DNA of 64,000 bases from CAVOEB01 sp965249645. Lineage in GTDB: Bacteria; Pseudomonadota; Alphaproteobacteria; UBA828; JAPUJA01. Shown piece after piece: positions 26,030 through 34,065 of the stretch. Position 1 is the first letter of the stretch. Each line of letters begins with the position of its first letter. The notes below the pieces were generated by a model, which saw only the letters and a program-made list of their open reading frames with translations, had not been told where the DNA came from and did not search any database. The position numbers and the translations under genes were made by a program. The stretch is from assembly GCA_965249645.1 (NCBI GenBank), contig CBDFML010000011.1, positions 434,001-498,000 of the forward strand, given 5' to 3'.

Positions 26030-27555
26030 GGTTCCAATCCTAACTGCTCGGCGAGGCCGATGCGCTGAAGTTTTCCCGTTACGCCGGTGGGAATGCTGTC
26101 CAGGATAAGGATACGGCGCGGGACTTTGAAGTCCGCGAGGCGGTCGGCAAGAAAGGCGCGGAGTTCCGCGGGCTGGGCTTCTGCCCCTTCACGCAGCACC
26201 ACGGCCGCCGCGACGTCCTGGCCGAGCGAATCATGATCGACCGCAAAGGTAACGGCCTGGCCGACCGCCGGATGCTGGGCCAGGGCGTCGTCGACCTCGC
26301 GCGGCGAAATCTTCTCGCCGCCCCGGTTAATGATTTCCTTGAGCCGTCCGGTCAGGGTCAGGTAGCCGTCGGTGTCGAGCCGGCCGAGATCGCCGGTGCG
26401 GAACCAGTCGCCGGTAAATGCCGCGGCGTTGGCGTCCGCGTTGTGCTCGTAGCCGCGGGTCACGTTAGTGCCGCGGATCGCCACTTCGCCGACCTCGCCT
26501 GCGGTCAGGAGGGTGCCGGTCTCGGTTAGAATGGCGATCTCCGGTCCTGCGGCACGCCCCACGCTGCCCGGCTTGCGCTTGCCCGGGGGGATTGGATTGC
26601 TCGCCATCTGGTGGGCCGCTTCGGTCATGCCGTAGGCTTCGATGACCGGCGCATCGAAGACGGATTCGAGTTCGGCCATCACGGGGGCGGGCAGGGCCGC
26701 CGACGACGAGCGCAGAAACCGCAATTTGGTTGCCGCGATCGTCTCCCGGTTGCGTGCCGCACGGGCAAGCATCGCCTGGTGCATGGTCGGTACGGCGGTA
26801 ATCCAGCTGGGCTTTGCCTCGGCCATCCAGCCGAACAGCTTGAGCGCGTTGAACCCGGGGCTGCAGACGACCGTGCTGCCGGCGGCAAACGAGGCAAGGA
26901 CCGCGGCGATCAGCCCGTGAATATGAAACAGCGGCATGATACTGAGACAGCGATCCTCGGGTTCAAGTTTCAACACTGTTGCGATGTTGTGGGCCGATGC
27001 GCACAGGTTGGCGCCGCTCAGCGGCACCAGCTTGGGCTGCGAGGTGGTGCCCGAGGTGTGCAACAAAAGCGCCGTGTCGTCTGGTGACGGTGCGGCGTCT
27101 GGGGCGGGTGCGCCTATCGTCGGCAGGTCGAGCTCGAAGCCGCCGGGACGGCTTGACTCGGCCTTGAGCGTTGCTACCGGAATATCGAGTGCGGCGGCTA
27201 CCGGACCGGCAGGCCCGGCGTCGCCCTCGGCCAGGATCAGGGCGTCGGCCTGCAAATCTGAAAGATAGAATTCAAGCTCTTCGGCGCGGTAGCCGGGGTT
27301 GAGCGGTGCGACGGCGGCGTTTGCGGCAAACGCGAAAACCGTGGCGGCAAGCGGCGCACCGTTTGGCATGACGACGGCGAAGCGTGCCGTGGGACCGTAA
27401 CCCGCCCGGCGCAGTGCGCCTCCGGTCTCCTCGATGAGTTCGCCGAGCTCGCCATAGGCGATGGGCGTCGTCTGCGGCATGGCGAGAGCAGCGTGCGAAC
27501 TGTTTGCGGCCGCGGCTTGTGCGATCAGCGCACGCACGGTGTCTGGCTGTGTCAC
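26026..27555 (-). CDS. AMP-forming acyl-CoA synthetase, oxalate/malonate-CoA ligase-like
   Basis: A 509-aa adenylate-forming enzyme. Motifs are LLLHTSGTTSQPKLVPLSG (P-loop), IEAYGMTEAAHQM, WFRTGDLGRLDTDGYLTLTG and GRLKEIINRGGEKISP, with the C-terminal catalytic lysine in PTGVTGKLQR. The overall pattern is close to the short oxalate-CoA ligase (AAE3/Pcs60) group. The start is probably GTG at 27555 after GGGGTAAGG; the 24 residues further upstream are unlike the family. Its TGA overlaps the pyc ATG. The substrate, perhaps a small carboxylate that feeds C3/C4 metabolism, is not determined by the sequence. Confidence 0.8.
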   Translation of the reverse strand: MTQPDTVRALIAQAAAANSSHAALAMPQTTPIAYGELGELIEETGGALRRAGYGPTARFAVVMPNGAPLAATVFAFAANAAVAPLNPGYRAEELEFYLSDLQADALILAEGDAGPAGPVAAALDIPVATLKAESSRPGGFELDLPTIGAPAPDAAPSPDDTALLLHTSGTTSQPKLVPLSGANLCASAHNIATVLKLEPEDRCLSIMPLFHIHGLIAAVLASFAAGSTVVCSPGFNALKLFGWMAEAKPSWITAVPTMHQAMLARAARNRETIAATKLRFLRSSSAALPAPVMAELESVFDAPVIEAYGMTEAAHQMASNPIPPGKRKPGSVGRAAGPEIAILTETGTLLTAGEVGEVAIRGTNVTRGYEHNADANAAAFTGDWFRTGDLGRLDTDGYLTLTGRLKEIINRGGEKISPREVDDALAQHPAVGQAVTFAVDHDSLGQDVAAAVVLREGAEAQPAELRAFLADRLADFKVPRRILILDSIPTGVTGKLQRIGLAEQLGLEP

Positions 27556-27713
27556 GGCCTTACCCCAGTCGGATCGCGCGCTTTGTCGGATCACGCGCCT
27601 TGGCCTCCCGTGACCAGGGCGGGCCATCCGGTGCGCACCTGTCGATCAGGCAAAGTGTGGGCTGCCCGGCAAACCAGGTCAAATATCTTCGACCGGTAGT
27701 AGTGTCGGTAGGA

Positions 27714-28151
27714 TCAGGCAGCGACGTCGAGGGGGTCGAGCAGACCGTAAAGATAGGTAGTGCCGCGCTCACTCGCCGCCTGATAGGCGGCGAAGCCCTG
27801 TTCGTGGGTGGCGTCGAAAATGGGGTAGTCGAGGCCCCGGATCGACTGGGAGATCAGCTGGGTCATAAAGGGGACGGAAAAGCTCTGGATGACCGCTCCG
27901 GCCTGTGCCCGCGCTCGGCCCTGCTTCTCGTCGGTCGGGTTCTCCATCTCCGGAACGTAGCGGGCAAGCTCACGAAACGGCCGCTCCGCGGCACGGCTGC
28001 GGGGCTGGCCTTCGGCTCGCCCCGAAATCGCGGAGGGCGGCGCAATCGGCTGCACTGGCGTGCTCTGCCGGGGTGCGTCGGCCGCCCCGCCCGGCACCGG
28101 GCTGGACGGGGTGGTAATCGCGGAAGGTAATGTCGAAGCGATCGAGATCAT
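27714..28151 (-). CDS. Hypothetical protein, about 145 aa
   Basis: I do not recognise this protein. It has a Pro/Ser/Ala-rich N-terminal half (residues 10-60) that is probably disordered, and a more conserved-looking C-terminal half with aromatic residues (FSVPFMTQLISQSIRGLDYP, then ERGTTYLYGLLDPLD). No signal peptide or membrane helix is seen. The frame is open up to 28211, but the promoter-like element at 28220-28248 would start transcripts near 28213, favouring the ATG at 28151. It diverges from the aminotransferase gene. Confidence 0.55.
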   Translation of the reverse strand: MISIASTLPSAITTPSSPVPGGAADAPRQSTPVQPIAPPSAISGRAEGQPRSRAAERPFRELARYVPEMENPTDEKQGRARAQAGAVIQSFSVPFMTQLISQSIRGLDYPIFDATHEQGFAAYQAASERGTTYLYGLLDPLDVAA

Positions 28152-28219
28152 GTCGATCAATTCGTCCTGATTGTTTTTCCCTGCGGCATCGCAACCACAG
28201 GATCTCTCCAAGGAGAAAA

Positions 28220-28248
28220 TTTATACGTCAATTTAATTCAAATTGCAA
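28220..28248 (-). promoter_or_regulatory. Putative sigma70 promoter of the 27714-28151 gene
   Basis: On the minus strand, TTGCAA (28248-28243) and TATAAA (28225-28220) are separated by exactly 17 bases. The region is AT-rich compared with its neighbours. Confidence 0.5.
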
Positions 28249-28284
28249 ATAAATCGCGGATTTATTTACAAAAATTAACAATGT

Positions 28285-28310
28285 TTATTAACCACATTAC
28301 TTATTAACCA
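28285..28310. repeat. Direct repeat TTATTAACCA in the divergent promoter region
   Basis: The decamer TTATTAACCA occurs at 28285-28294 and 28301-28310, 16 bases start to start. It lies upstream of both divergent promoters and could be an operator for a DNA-binding protein that recognises AT-rich repeats. Confidence 0.35.
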
Positions 28311-28364
28311 TCGATATACATGAAATAGCGTGATTTTCTGTGCGATGCCCATGAGTCAAACCGA

Positions 28365-28392
28365 TTGCGCGGGCCGCTTCTTCTGGTAATCT
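28365..28392 (+). promoter_or_regulatory. Putative promoter of the aminotransferase gene
   Basis: TTGCGC (28365-28370) and TAATCT (28387-28392) are spaced by 16 bases, about 40 bases upstream of the ATG at 28433, which has GAGGGA before it. The match is modest. Confidence 0.3.
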
Positions 28393-28432
28393 GCGCCTCC
28401 AGATCATCTCTATTTGAAGAGGGATTTTAGTA

Positions 28433-29770
28433 ATGTCCAGCGTGACGCCGCTCCAGATCGACCGCAACGACCTCGAATCCTACTGGATGCCGTTTATGGC
28501 GAATCGTGCCTTCAAGGCGGCCCCGCGCCTGTTCGTCGGGGCCAAGGACATGCACTACACCACCCCCGATGGGCGCCAGGTGCTCGACGGCATGTCCGGG
28601 ATGTGGTGCACCAACGCGGGCCATTGCCGCGACCGCATCGTCGAGGCGATTCAGGCCCAGGCGGCGGAGATGGACTATGCGCCCGCCTTCCAGATGGGCC
28701 ACCCGAAAAATTTCGAGCTTGCCTCGAGGCTGGCTATGCTTCTGCCTGGCGATATCGACTACGTGTTCTATACCAATTCCGGCTCGGAATCGGTGGATAC
28801 CGCGCTCAAGATGGCGCTGGCCTACCACCGCGCCCGGGGCGACGCCCACCGCCAGCGCCTGATCGGACGGGTGCGCGGCTATCACGGCGTCGGTTTTGGC
28901 GGTACTTCGGTGGGCGGCATGGTCGCCAACCGCAAGCATTGGGGAACGCTGTTGCCCGGCGTCGACCACTTGCCCCACACCTACAACCGCGACGAGATGG
29001 CGTTCAGTCGCGGCCAGCCGGAATGGGGTGCGCACCTTGCCGACGCGCTCGAGGGCCTGGTCAATTTGCACGATGCTTCCACCATCGCCGCGGTGATCGT
29101 CGAGCCCGTCGCCTGTTCGACCGGTGTACTGGTACCCCCGGTCGGCTATCTCGACCGGCTGCGCGAGATTTGCGACAGGCACGGCATCCTGCTGATCTTC
29201 GACGAGGTGATTACAGGGTTCGGCCGCCTCGGCGCGCCCTTTGCGTCGGAGTATTTCAATGTTCTGCCCGACCTCGCTACCTCGGCCAAGGGGCTGACCA
29301 GCGGCACGGTACCGATGGGTGCGGTTTATGCCCGCCAGCACGTCTACGACACCATTGTCAATTCGTCGCCCGAGGGTGCGATCGAGCTGTTCCACGGCTA
29401 CACCTATTCGGGCCACCCGCTGGCTTGCGCCGCGGCGCTTGCTGCGCTCGATATCTACGAGGACGAAGGCCTGTTCACCCGCGCCGGCGAGCTGTCCGAT
29501 TACTGGGCCGATGGGCTCCATAGCCTCAAGGACAAGCCCCACGTCGTCGATTTGCGAAACATCGGCCTGATCGGGGCCATCGAACTCGAACCCGTGGCCG
29601 GCAAGCCCACCGCGCGGGCTCTCGATGGCTTCGCCCGCGCCTTCGATAAGGGGTTGCTCGTCCGCACCACGGGCGACACCATCGCTCTGTCTCCGCCTCT
29701 GATCATTTCGAAAGCGCAAATCGACGAAGTTTTTGGAATCCTCGCCGATGTACTCGACGAGATCGCCTAA
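28433..29770 (+). CDS. Class III omega-aminotransferase, beta-alanine--pyruvate type
   Basis: A 445-aa fold-type I PLP enzyme. SYWMPFMANRAFK at the start, FYTNSGSESVDTALKMA (PLP phosphate binding), VIVEPVACSTGVLVPP, LLIFDEVITGFGRLG and the PLP lysine in DLATSAKGLTSG are all present. The sequence is typical of omega-amino acid:pyruvate aminotransferases that deaminate beta-alanine, gamma-aminobutyrate or amines to aldehydes. It stands alone, divergent from a hypothetical gene, so the physiological amine is not indicated by neighbours. Confidence 0.88.
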   Translation: MSSVTPLQIDRNDLESYWMPFMANRAFKAAPRLFVGAKDMHYTTPDGRQVLDGMSGMWCTNAGHCRDRIVEAIQAQAAEMDYAPAFQMGHPKNFELASRLAMLLPGDIDYVFYTNSGSESVDTALKMALAYHRARGDAHRQRLIGRVRGYHGVGFGGTSVGGMVANRKHWGTLLPGVDHLPHTYNRDEMAFSRGQPEWGAHLADALEGLVNLHDASTIAAVIVEPVACSTGVLVPPVGYLDRLREICDRHGILLIFDEVITGFGRLGAPFASEYFNVLPDLATSAKGLTSGTVPMGAVYARQHVYDTIVNSSPEGAIELFHGYTYSGHPLACAAALAALDIYEDEGLFTRAGELSDYWADGLHSLKDKPHVVDLRNIGLIGAIELEPVAGKPTARALDGFARAFDKGLLVRTTGDTIALSPPLIISKAQIDEVFGILADVLDEIA

Positions 29771-29804
29771 CCCCTTGTTTGAGAGGGCCTTCGGCCGTTA
29801 ACCA

Positions 29805-29871
29805 CTTGCCCTTTCGCGGCGCGGCGGGGCAAGCGTGAAGCGCGCGCTCTGCCTTGCCTTCAGCCTTTTTT
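29805..29871 (+). terminator. Hairpin with U-tract after the aminotransferase gene
   Basis: CTTGCCC (29805-29811), GGGCAAG (29827-29833) and CTTGCC (29853-29858) lie in series and the middle segment can pair with either neighbour. The second pairing is followed after seven bases by six T residues (29866-29871), as in an intrinsic terminator. The region lies between the aminotransferase stop and the EAL protein gene. Confidence 0.4.
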
Positions 29872-30002
29872 AACTCGCTAAAACTATTAGTGGGGTGTTG
29901 CCCTTGGGCGACATCCGTTCAGCCGTATTTTTCGACCGTCGGCGTGGTCGGATTGGAATCGGTGAAAACGGGATTACAGGGAGCCAGGTAAGGATCTACT
30001 CG

Positions 30003-31727
30003 ATGCACGGTCCCGAACAAGAGTTGGAGCGCCTTCGTTTCGCGATCGCCGCGTCGGGCGATGCCGTGTACGACTGGGACGTCGCCAGCGGCTGCATCAC
30101 CTGGTCGGACAACGCCCGAGACGTGTTGGGCATCGCCGATCTCGAGGACGTCGCGCACCGCGCCACCTATTTCGCCCGGCTGCACCGTGAGGATCGCGCG
30201 GTCCTGGCCGATCTCGAGAAAGACCACCTGCGCACTCAGCGCCGCTTCGAATGCGAATATCGGGTGCAGCGCAAGGATGGCGAGTACGCCTGGGTCCATG
30301 ATCGCGGCATGCCCGAGTTCGATTGCCACAGCGAGCCCGTGCGCGTCATCGGCACGGTGCGCAGCATCGGCCTGCGCAAGCAAAGCGAAATTCGTCTGGT
30401 TCGCCTGGTCAATTACGACGAGCTAACCGGCCAGTACAACCGTGCCCGGCTGCGCGAGGCGTTGCAGAGCGCGCTGGCCTACAGCGGACGCTACGACGTG
30501 CCCGGCGCCTATCTGCTGGTCGCGATCGACAATCTGACCCCGATCAACTACACCCACGGCCACGATGTCGCCGACCGCGCAATCGTGGCCACCAGCCGGG
30601 CGCTCGATCAGTGCCTGCGCGCGAGCGACGTGATCGGCCGGGTCGGCAACGACCAATTCGGCGTCGTGCTGAACGGCTCTTCGTCGACCAACGTCGCAAG
30701 CATCGCCGAGAAAATTCTGAACGGGGTGCAGCAGAGCGCCTGGGAAGGCGGCCAGGCTCATCCGCCGCTCACCGTTTCCATCGGCATCGTGACCCACCCC
30801 GACACCGTGCGCGAGGCCTATGACGCGATGGCCAAGGCAGAGGTCGCTCTCGAACAATCACGCCGTGCGGGGCACAACTGCTTCTCGATTTACAACCTGT
30901 CGGAAGAAGAATCGCGCGATCTGCGGGTCCATATCCAGACCGCCGAGACAGTCCAGACCGCGCTCAAGAAGAATAAGCTCGACCTCGCCTTCCAGCCGAT
31001 CGTCGACGCTGCGACCAGCGAGCCCGCCTTCTATGAATGCCTGCTGCGGCTGACCAACGAAAACGGCGAGATGATCTCGGCGGGCATGTTTCTGCCCATC
31101 GTCGAGCAAATGGGTCTCGCCCGCCCGATCGATCGGCGCGTGCTCGAGATGGTGGTCCAGGAGCTGATCGAGCACCCAGGGGTCAATCTCGCACTAAATA
31201 TGTCCGTGCTCTCGACCACCGATCCGGCGTGGTTGCGGCTGTTCACCAACCTGCTCAAGGATCGCCGCGACGTCGCCACGCGGCTGCTGATCGAAATTAC
31301 CGAAACGGCGGTGCTCGAAGACGTCAAGGAGGCGGCACGCTTCGTCTCCACGGTGCGTGACCTGGGATGCCGCGTCGCGCTCGACGATTTCGGCGCCGGC
31401 TACACCTCTTTCCGCCATCTCCAGGAAATGTCGGTCGATGTCGTCAAAATCGACGGCTCCTTCGTCCAGTCCCTGGTCGAGCGCGCCGATTCCCGCCTCT
31501 TCGTGCGCACCTTGCAATCCTTCGCGGATGGCCTCGGCTTGCAGACCGTGGCGGAATGCGTCGAGAATCAGGAAGCCGCCAACCTGCTGGTCGGCCACGG
31601 CGTCCACTTCCTGCAGGGTTGGCATTTCGGCCGGCCGTCGATCGAGCGGCCGTGGCTCACCCATCCGGGCGGCAACGTTATGGCCCTGCCGCTTCCGGGC
31701 CGGGCGGGAATCCCCGTCGCCTCCTAG
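30003..31727 (+). CDS. PAS-GGDEF-EAL cyclic-di-GMP phosphodiesterase, degenerate GGDEF
   Basis: A 574-aa soluble signalling protein. A PAS domain occupies about residues 5-130 (DAVYDWDVASGCITWSDNAR, then YRVQRKDGEYAWVHDRG). The GGDEF domain (about 145-300) has GRVGNDQFGVVL in place of GGDEF, so cyclase activity is unlikely. The EAL domain (about 320-550) keeps most catalytic positions: YECLLRL for EALLR, ALNMS, IEITETAV, LDDFGAGYTS, VKIDGSFV and AECVEN. It is thus predicted to hydrolyse cyclic di-GMP, possibly under PAS control. ATG 30003 has AAGGA at good distance; the frame is open to 29895. Its relation to the nearby polysaccharide locus is only suggestive. Confidence 0.85.
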   Translation: MHGPEQELERLRFAIAASGDAVYDWDVASGCITWSDNARDVLGIADLEDVAHRATYFARLHREDRAVLADLEKDHLRTQRRFECEYRVQRKDGEYAWVHDRGMPEFDCHSEPVRVIGTVRSIGLRKQSEIRLVRLVNYDELTGQYNRARLREALQSALAYSGRYDVPGAYLLVAIDNLTPINYTHGHDVADRAIVATSRALDQCLRASDVIGRVGNDQFGVVLNGSSSTNVASIAEKILNGVQQSAWEGGQAHPPLTVSIGIVTHPDTVREAYDAMAKAEVALEQSRRAGHNCFSIYNLSEEESRDLRVHIQTAETVQTALKKNKLDLAFQPIVDAATSEPAFYECLLRLTNENGEMISAGMFLPIVEQMGLARPIDRRVLEMVVQELIEHPGVNLALNMSVLSTTDPAWLRLFTNLLKDRRDVATRLLIEITETAVLEDVKEAARFVSTVRDLGCRVALDDFGAGYTSFRHLQEMSVDVVKIDGSFVQSLVERADSRLFVRTLQSFADGLGLQTVAECVENQEAANLLVGHGVHFLQGWHFGRPSIERPWLTHPGGNVMALPLPGRAGIPVAS

Positions 31728-31767
31728 CGCGAAATCAGAATTTTTGTGCGGTGGTGCGGCCCGGCGG

Positions 31768-32403
31768 TCAGTCCGTTGCGCGGTCCTTGCGCGCGATCTC
31801 GTCCAGCCGACGCTGCATGGCATCCAGCCGCGTCTTGAGATCCTCGATATCGTCTTCCGCCGCCCCATCGCGGGACGCCTCGCCCCTGCCGGGCGTCTCG
31901 TTCGCCTCCGGTTGTGCCGCGCTGCCCGAGCCTGCGGTCGACCCGTTGGGCCCGAACATGTTGAAGGCATCCTGGATTAACGCCAGGTTCTGGCGACCCA
32001 TTTCTTCGAACTGATTGAATGGAAAGAGGCCGCCGAAAGCTTCCTCCACTGCGCCCCGCATCTGTTGCTGATTGCGCGTGAAGTTATCCATGCTGATTTC
32101 AAGATAGCGCGGCAAAAATGCCTGCAGGCTGTCGTCGTAGAAGCGAATGACTTGGCGCAGGAAGCTGATCGGCAGCAGGTTCTGACCCTTCGCTTCCTCC
32201 TCGACGATAATCTGCGTCAGTACCGCGCGAGTGATCTCTTCGCCGGTCTTGGCGTCGAATACCTGAAATTCCACGCCGTCCTTGACCATCTGGCACAGAT
32301 GGTCGAGCGTCACGTAGCTGCTCGTCGCTGTGTTGTAGAGCCGCCGGTTGGCGTATTTCTTGATGGTAATCGGCTTGCCGGTCGGTTCGGAGGATTGGTT
32401 CAT
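31768..32403 (-). CDS. phaR: Polyhydroxyalkanoate synthesis repressor PhaR
   Basis: A 211-aa regulator. The N-terminal PHB/PHA accumulation DNA-binding domain (ITIKKYANRRLYNTATSSYV, residues 12-31, through GEEITRAVLTQIIVEEE) is almost canonical. It is followed by the phasin-binding region (SFLRQVIRFYDDSLQAFLPRYLE) and a C-terminal acidic coiled coil (EDDIEDLKTRLDAMQRRLDEI). PhaR binds both DNA and PHB granules and represses phasin and its own gene when no polymer is present. It diverges from the phaC-like locus across a gap with a TGC-rich inverted repeat. Confidence 0.93.
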   Translation of the reverse strand: MNQSSEPTGKPITIKKYANRRLYNTATSSYVTLDHLCQMVKDGVEFQVFDAKTGEEITRAVLTQIIVEEEAKGQNLLPISFLRQVIRFYDDSLQAFLPRYLEISMDNFTRNQQQMRGAVEEAFGGLFPFNQFEEMGRQNLALIQDAFNMFGPNGSTAGSGSAAQPEANETPGRGEASRDGAAEDDIEDLKTRLDAMQRRLDEIARKDRATD

Positions 32404-32447
32404 GTCGCCGCATCCTTCCCGTAAGGGCTTAAATTCTGGCAGGAAAT

Positions 32448-32476
32448 GCTGCAACGCGCAAATCCGATGTTGCAGC
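32448..32476. promoter_or_regulatory. Inverted repeat, candidate PhaR operator
   Basis: GCTGCAAC (32448-32455) and GTTGCAGC (32469-32476) form a perfect 8-base inverted repeat around 13 bases, 45 bases upstream of phaR and 70 bases upstream of the diverging small ORF. PhaR proteins of Paracoccus and Rhodobacter are known to bind TGC-rich dyads (CTGC...GCAG), which this resembles. Confidence 0.5.
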
Positions 32477-32545
32477 GCCAGATAATCCGTCCCAACCGGT
32501 TGCCGACCGTGGCCACGAACCGTGTGCGCGCCTATACTGCGGCTC

Positions 32546-32875
32546 ATGCCGCCGCCGGACCTCGATGCGCTTGCTCGCCGCTTCCTCGACCTTTGGGAGC
32601 GCCAGGCCTCGGCGCTGGTCACCGAGCCCGGCCTTGCTGCGGCGCTGGTTCCCTGGATCGCCGGAGTACGCCAAGGCCATGACGATGACCGATCCGACCC
32701 TGCCGCCGCGCACGGGGCCCCGGCCGCTGGCGCTTCACCTCGCCTGCGCGACGATGATCTGGCTGACATCGTCCGCCGCCTTGCCGATTGCGAGGCACGG
32801 CTCGATGCCCTGGAAACCGGAGCTCGAAAAGGCAGCGAGGGCGCTCGCTCCCGCGCTCGAAAGCGCGGCGCCTGA
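32546..32875 (+). CDS. Small PHA-locus protein (possible PhaC partner), 109 aa
   Basis: A 109-aa open frame starting MPPPDLDALARRFLDLWERQ, continuing with a polar linker and a coiled-coil-like end (LADIVRRLADCEARLDALE). Its codon use looks genuine and its end overlaps the phaC-like start by 71 bases in another frame. The amphipathic start and terminal coiled coil resemble small accessory proteins next to class III-type PHA synthases, but I cannot confirm homology to PhaE. It is the first gene in the direction of the phaC-like gene. Confidence 0.5.
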   Translation: MPPPDLDALARRFLDLWERQASALVTEPGLAAALVPWIAGVRQGHDDDRSDPAAAHGAPAAGASPRLRDDDLADIVRRLADCEARLDALETGARKGSEGARSRARKRGA

Positions 32876-33962
32876 CGCGCTTCACGCCGCGCTCGTCGCC
32901 GAAGCGGGCGGCCGCATCGAGGCCATGCTTGCAGGCGTTGAGGCCTATCGCGCTCACCCCTACCGCCGTGCCCTCGACGAGCCGCCGCTGCTCTGGTCCG
33001 AAGGCTCGAGCCGGCTGTACGACTACGGCGCCTTCGCGGACGCCGGCGCGTCCGCCCGCCCGGTGTTGTTCGTTCCCTCGCTGGTCAATCGGGGCTACGT
33101 GCTCGACCTGTCCGCGCGGCGCAGTCTGCTTCGTCACCTCGCAGCGGCTGGCCTGCGCCCAATGCTGCTCGAATGGGGCGCGCCGGGCGAGGCCGAGCGC
33201 GGCTTCTCCTTTACCGACTATGTCACCCGCCGCCTCGAGGGTGCGCTCGACGCCGCGCTCGCTGCCACGGGTGGCCCGCTCGGCCTCGCCGGCTACTGCA
33301 TGGGCGGCCAGCTTGCCCTGGCGCTCGCTCTGCGCCGACCGGATGCGATCGAGCGCGTCGCCTTGCTCGCAACGCCGTGGGACTACCATGCCAATCCGTC
33401 AGCGCAGGTCCAGGCTCTGGCGGCGGCTGCCGGCCCGCTCGCGCTGGTCATCGAAAGCGCGGGCGAATTGCCCGTCGACTGGATCCAGTGCCTGATCGCG
33501 GGCCTCGACCCCGCCCTCGTGCCGACCAAGTTCCGTGCCTTTGCGGCCGTCGACCCGGCCTCGCCCGCGGCCGAGAATTTTGTCGCGCTGGAGGATTGGG
33601 TCAACGATGGTATTGCATTGGCCGGACCGGTCGCGCGCGAGTTTCTGTTCGGCTGGTATGTCGAGAACAAGCCCGCGCGGGGCCGCTGGTTGATCGACGA
33701 TGCGCCCGTCGAACCCGCCAGGCTCGATCGTCCGACTTTGCTCGTCCTGCCAGAGCAGGATCGCATCGTGCCGCCGTCCGGCGCCAAGGCGCTCGCCGAC
33801 GCGATCCCGGGCGCGACCGTGCACAGCGTTCCTTTCGGCCATATCGGCATGGTGGTCAGCTCCAAGGCGCAAGGCGCTGTCTGGTCACTTCTGGCCGACT
33901 GGTTCGCACCCCTCCGCCCGGCGCGTCCGCCGCGCAGAAAAAAACCCCCAACGAAAGCTTGA
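32805..33962 (+). CDS. phaC: PhaC-like polyhydroxyalkanoate synthase, alpha/beta-hydrolase fold
   Basis: A 385-aa protein of the PHA-synthase family. The lipase-like box is GYCMGG with cysteine as nucleophile (LGLAGYCMGGQLALALALR), the catalytic aspartate is in LPEQDRIVPP and the histidine in VPFGHIGMVVS. PVLFVPSLVNRGYVLDL before the box is also typical. It is shorter than class I PhaC (about 590 aa) and similar in length to class III PhaC, which needs a partner subunit. The ATG at 32805 was chosen because sequence before it does not resemble the family; the frame is open to 32565. phaB follows after 103 bases. Confidence 0.82.
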   Translation: MPWKPELEKAARALAPALESAAPDALHAALVAEAGGRIEAMLAGVEAYRAHPYRRALDEPPLLWSEGSSRLYDYGAFADAGASARPVLFVPSLVNRGYVLDLSARRSLLRHLAAAGLRPMLLEWGAPGEAERGFSFTDYVTRRLEGALDAALAATGGPLGLAGYCMGGQLALALALRRPDAIERVALLATPWDYHANPSAQVQALAAAAGPLALVIESAGELPVDWIQCLIAGLDPALVPTKFRAFAAVDPASPAAENFVALEDWVNDGIALAGPVAREFLFGWYVENKPARGRWLIDDAPVEPARLDRPTLLVLPEQDRIVPPSGAKALADAIPGATVHSVPFGHIGMVVSSKAQGAVWSLLADWFAPLRPARPPRRKKPPTKA

Positions 33963-34065
33963 GTTTCGCTGCTGTCTTGCGCATAACCCGACTCGCAACT
34001 CGCCCCGTCGCTGCCGACAGCGGTGCGGGCGATCGTTATTTCAGCAGCATGAAGTGAGGAATGAG

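Noticed and set aside
24848..26068. 406-aa plus-strand open frame within pyc
   Set aside because: Entirely antisense to the biotin carboxylase domain of pyruvate carboxylase, without its own ribosome-binding site or family motifs.
28414..29523. 369-aa open frame overlapping the aminotransferase
   Set aside because: It is a +2 frame shadow, Arg/Pro-rich, while the 445-aa frame has all class III aminotransferase motifs.
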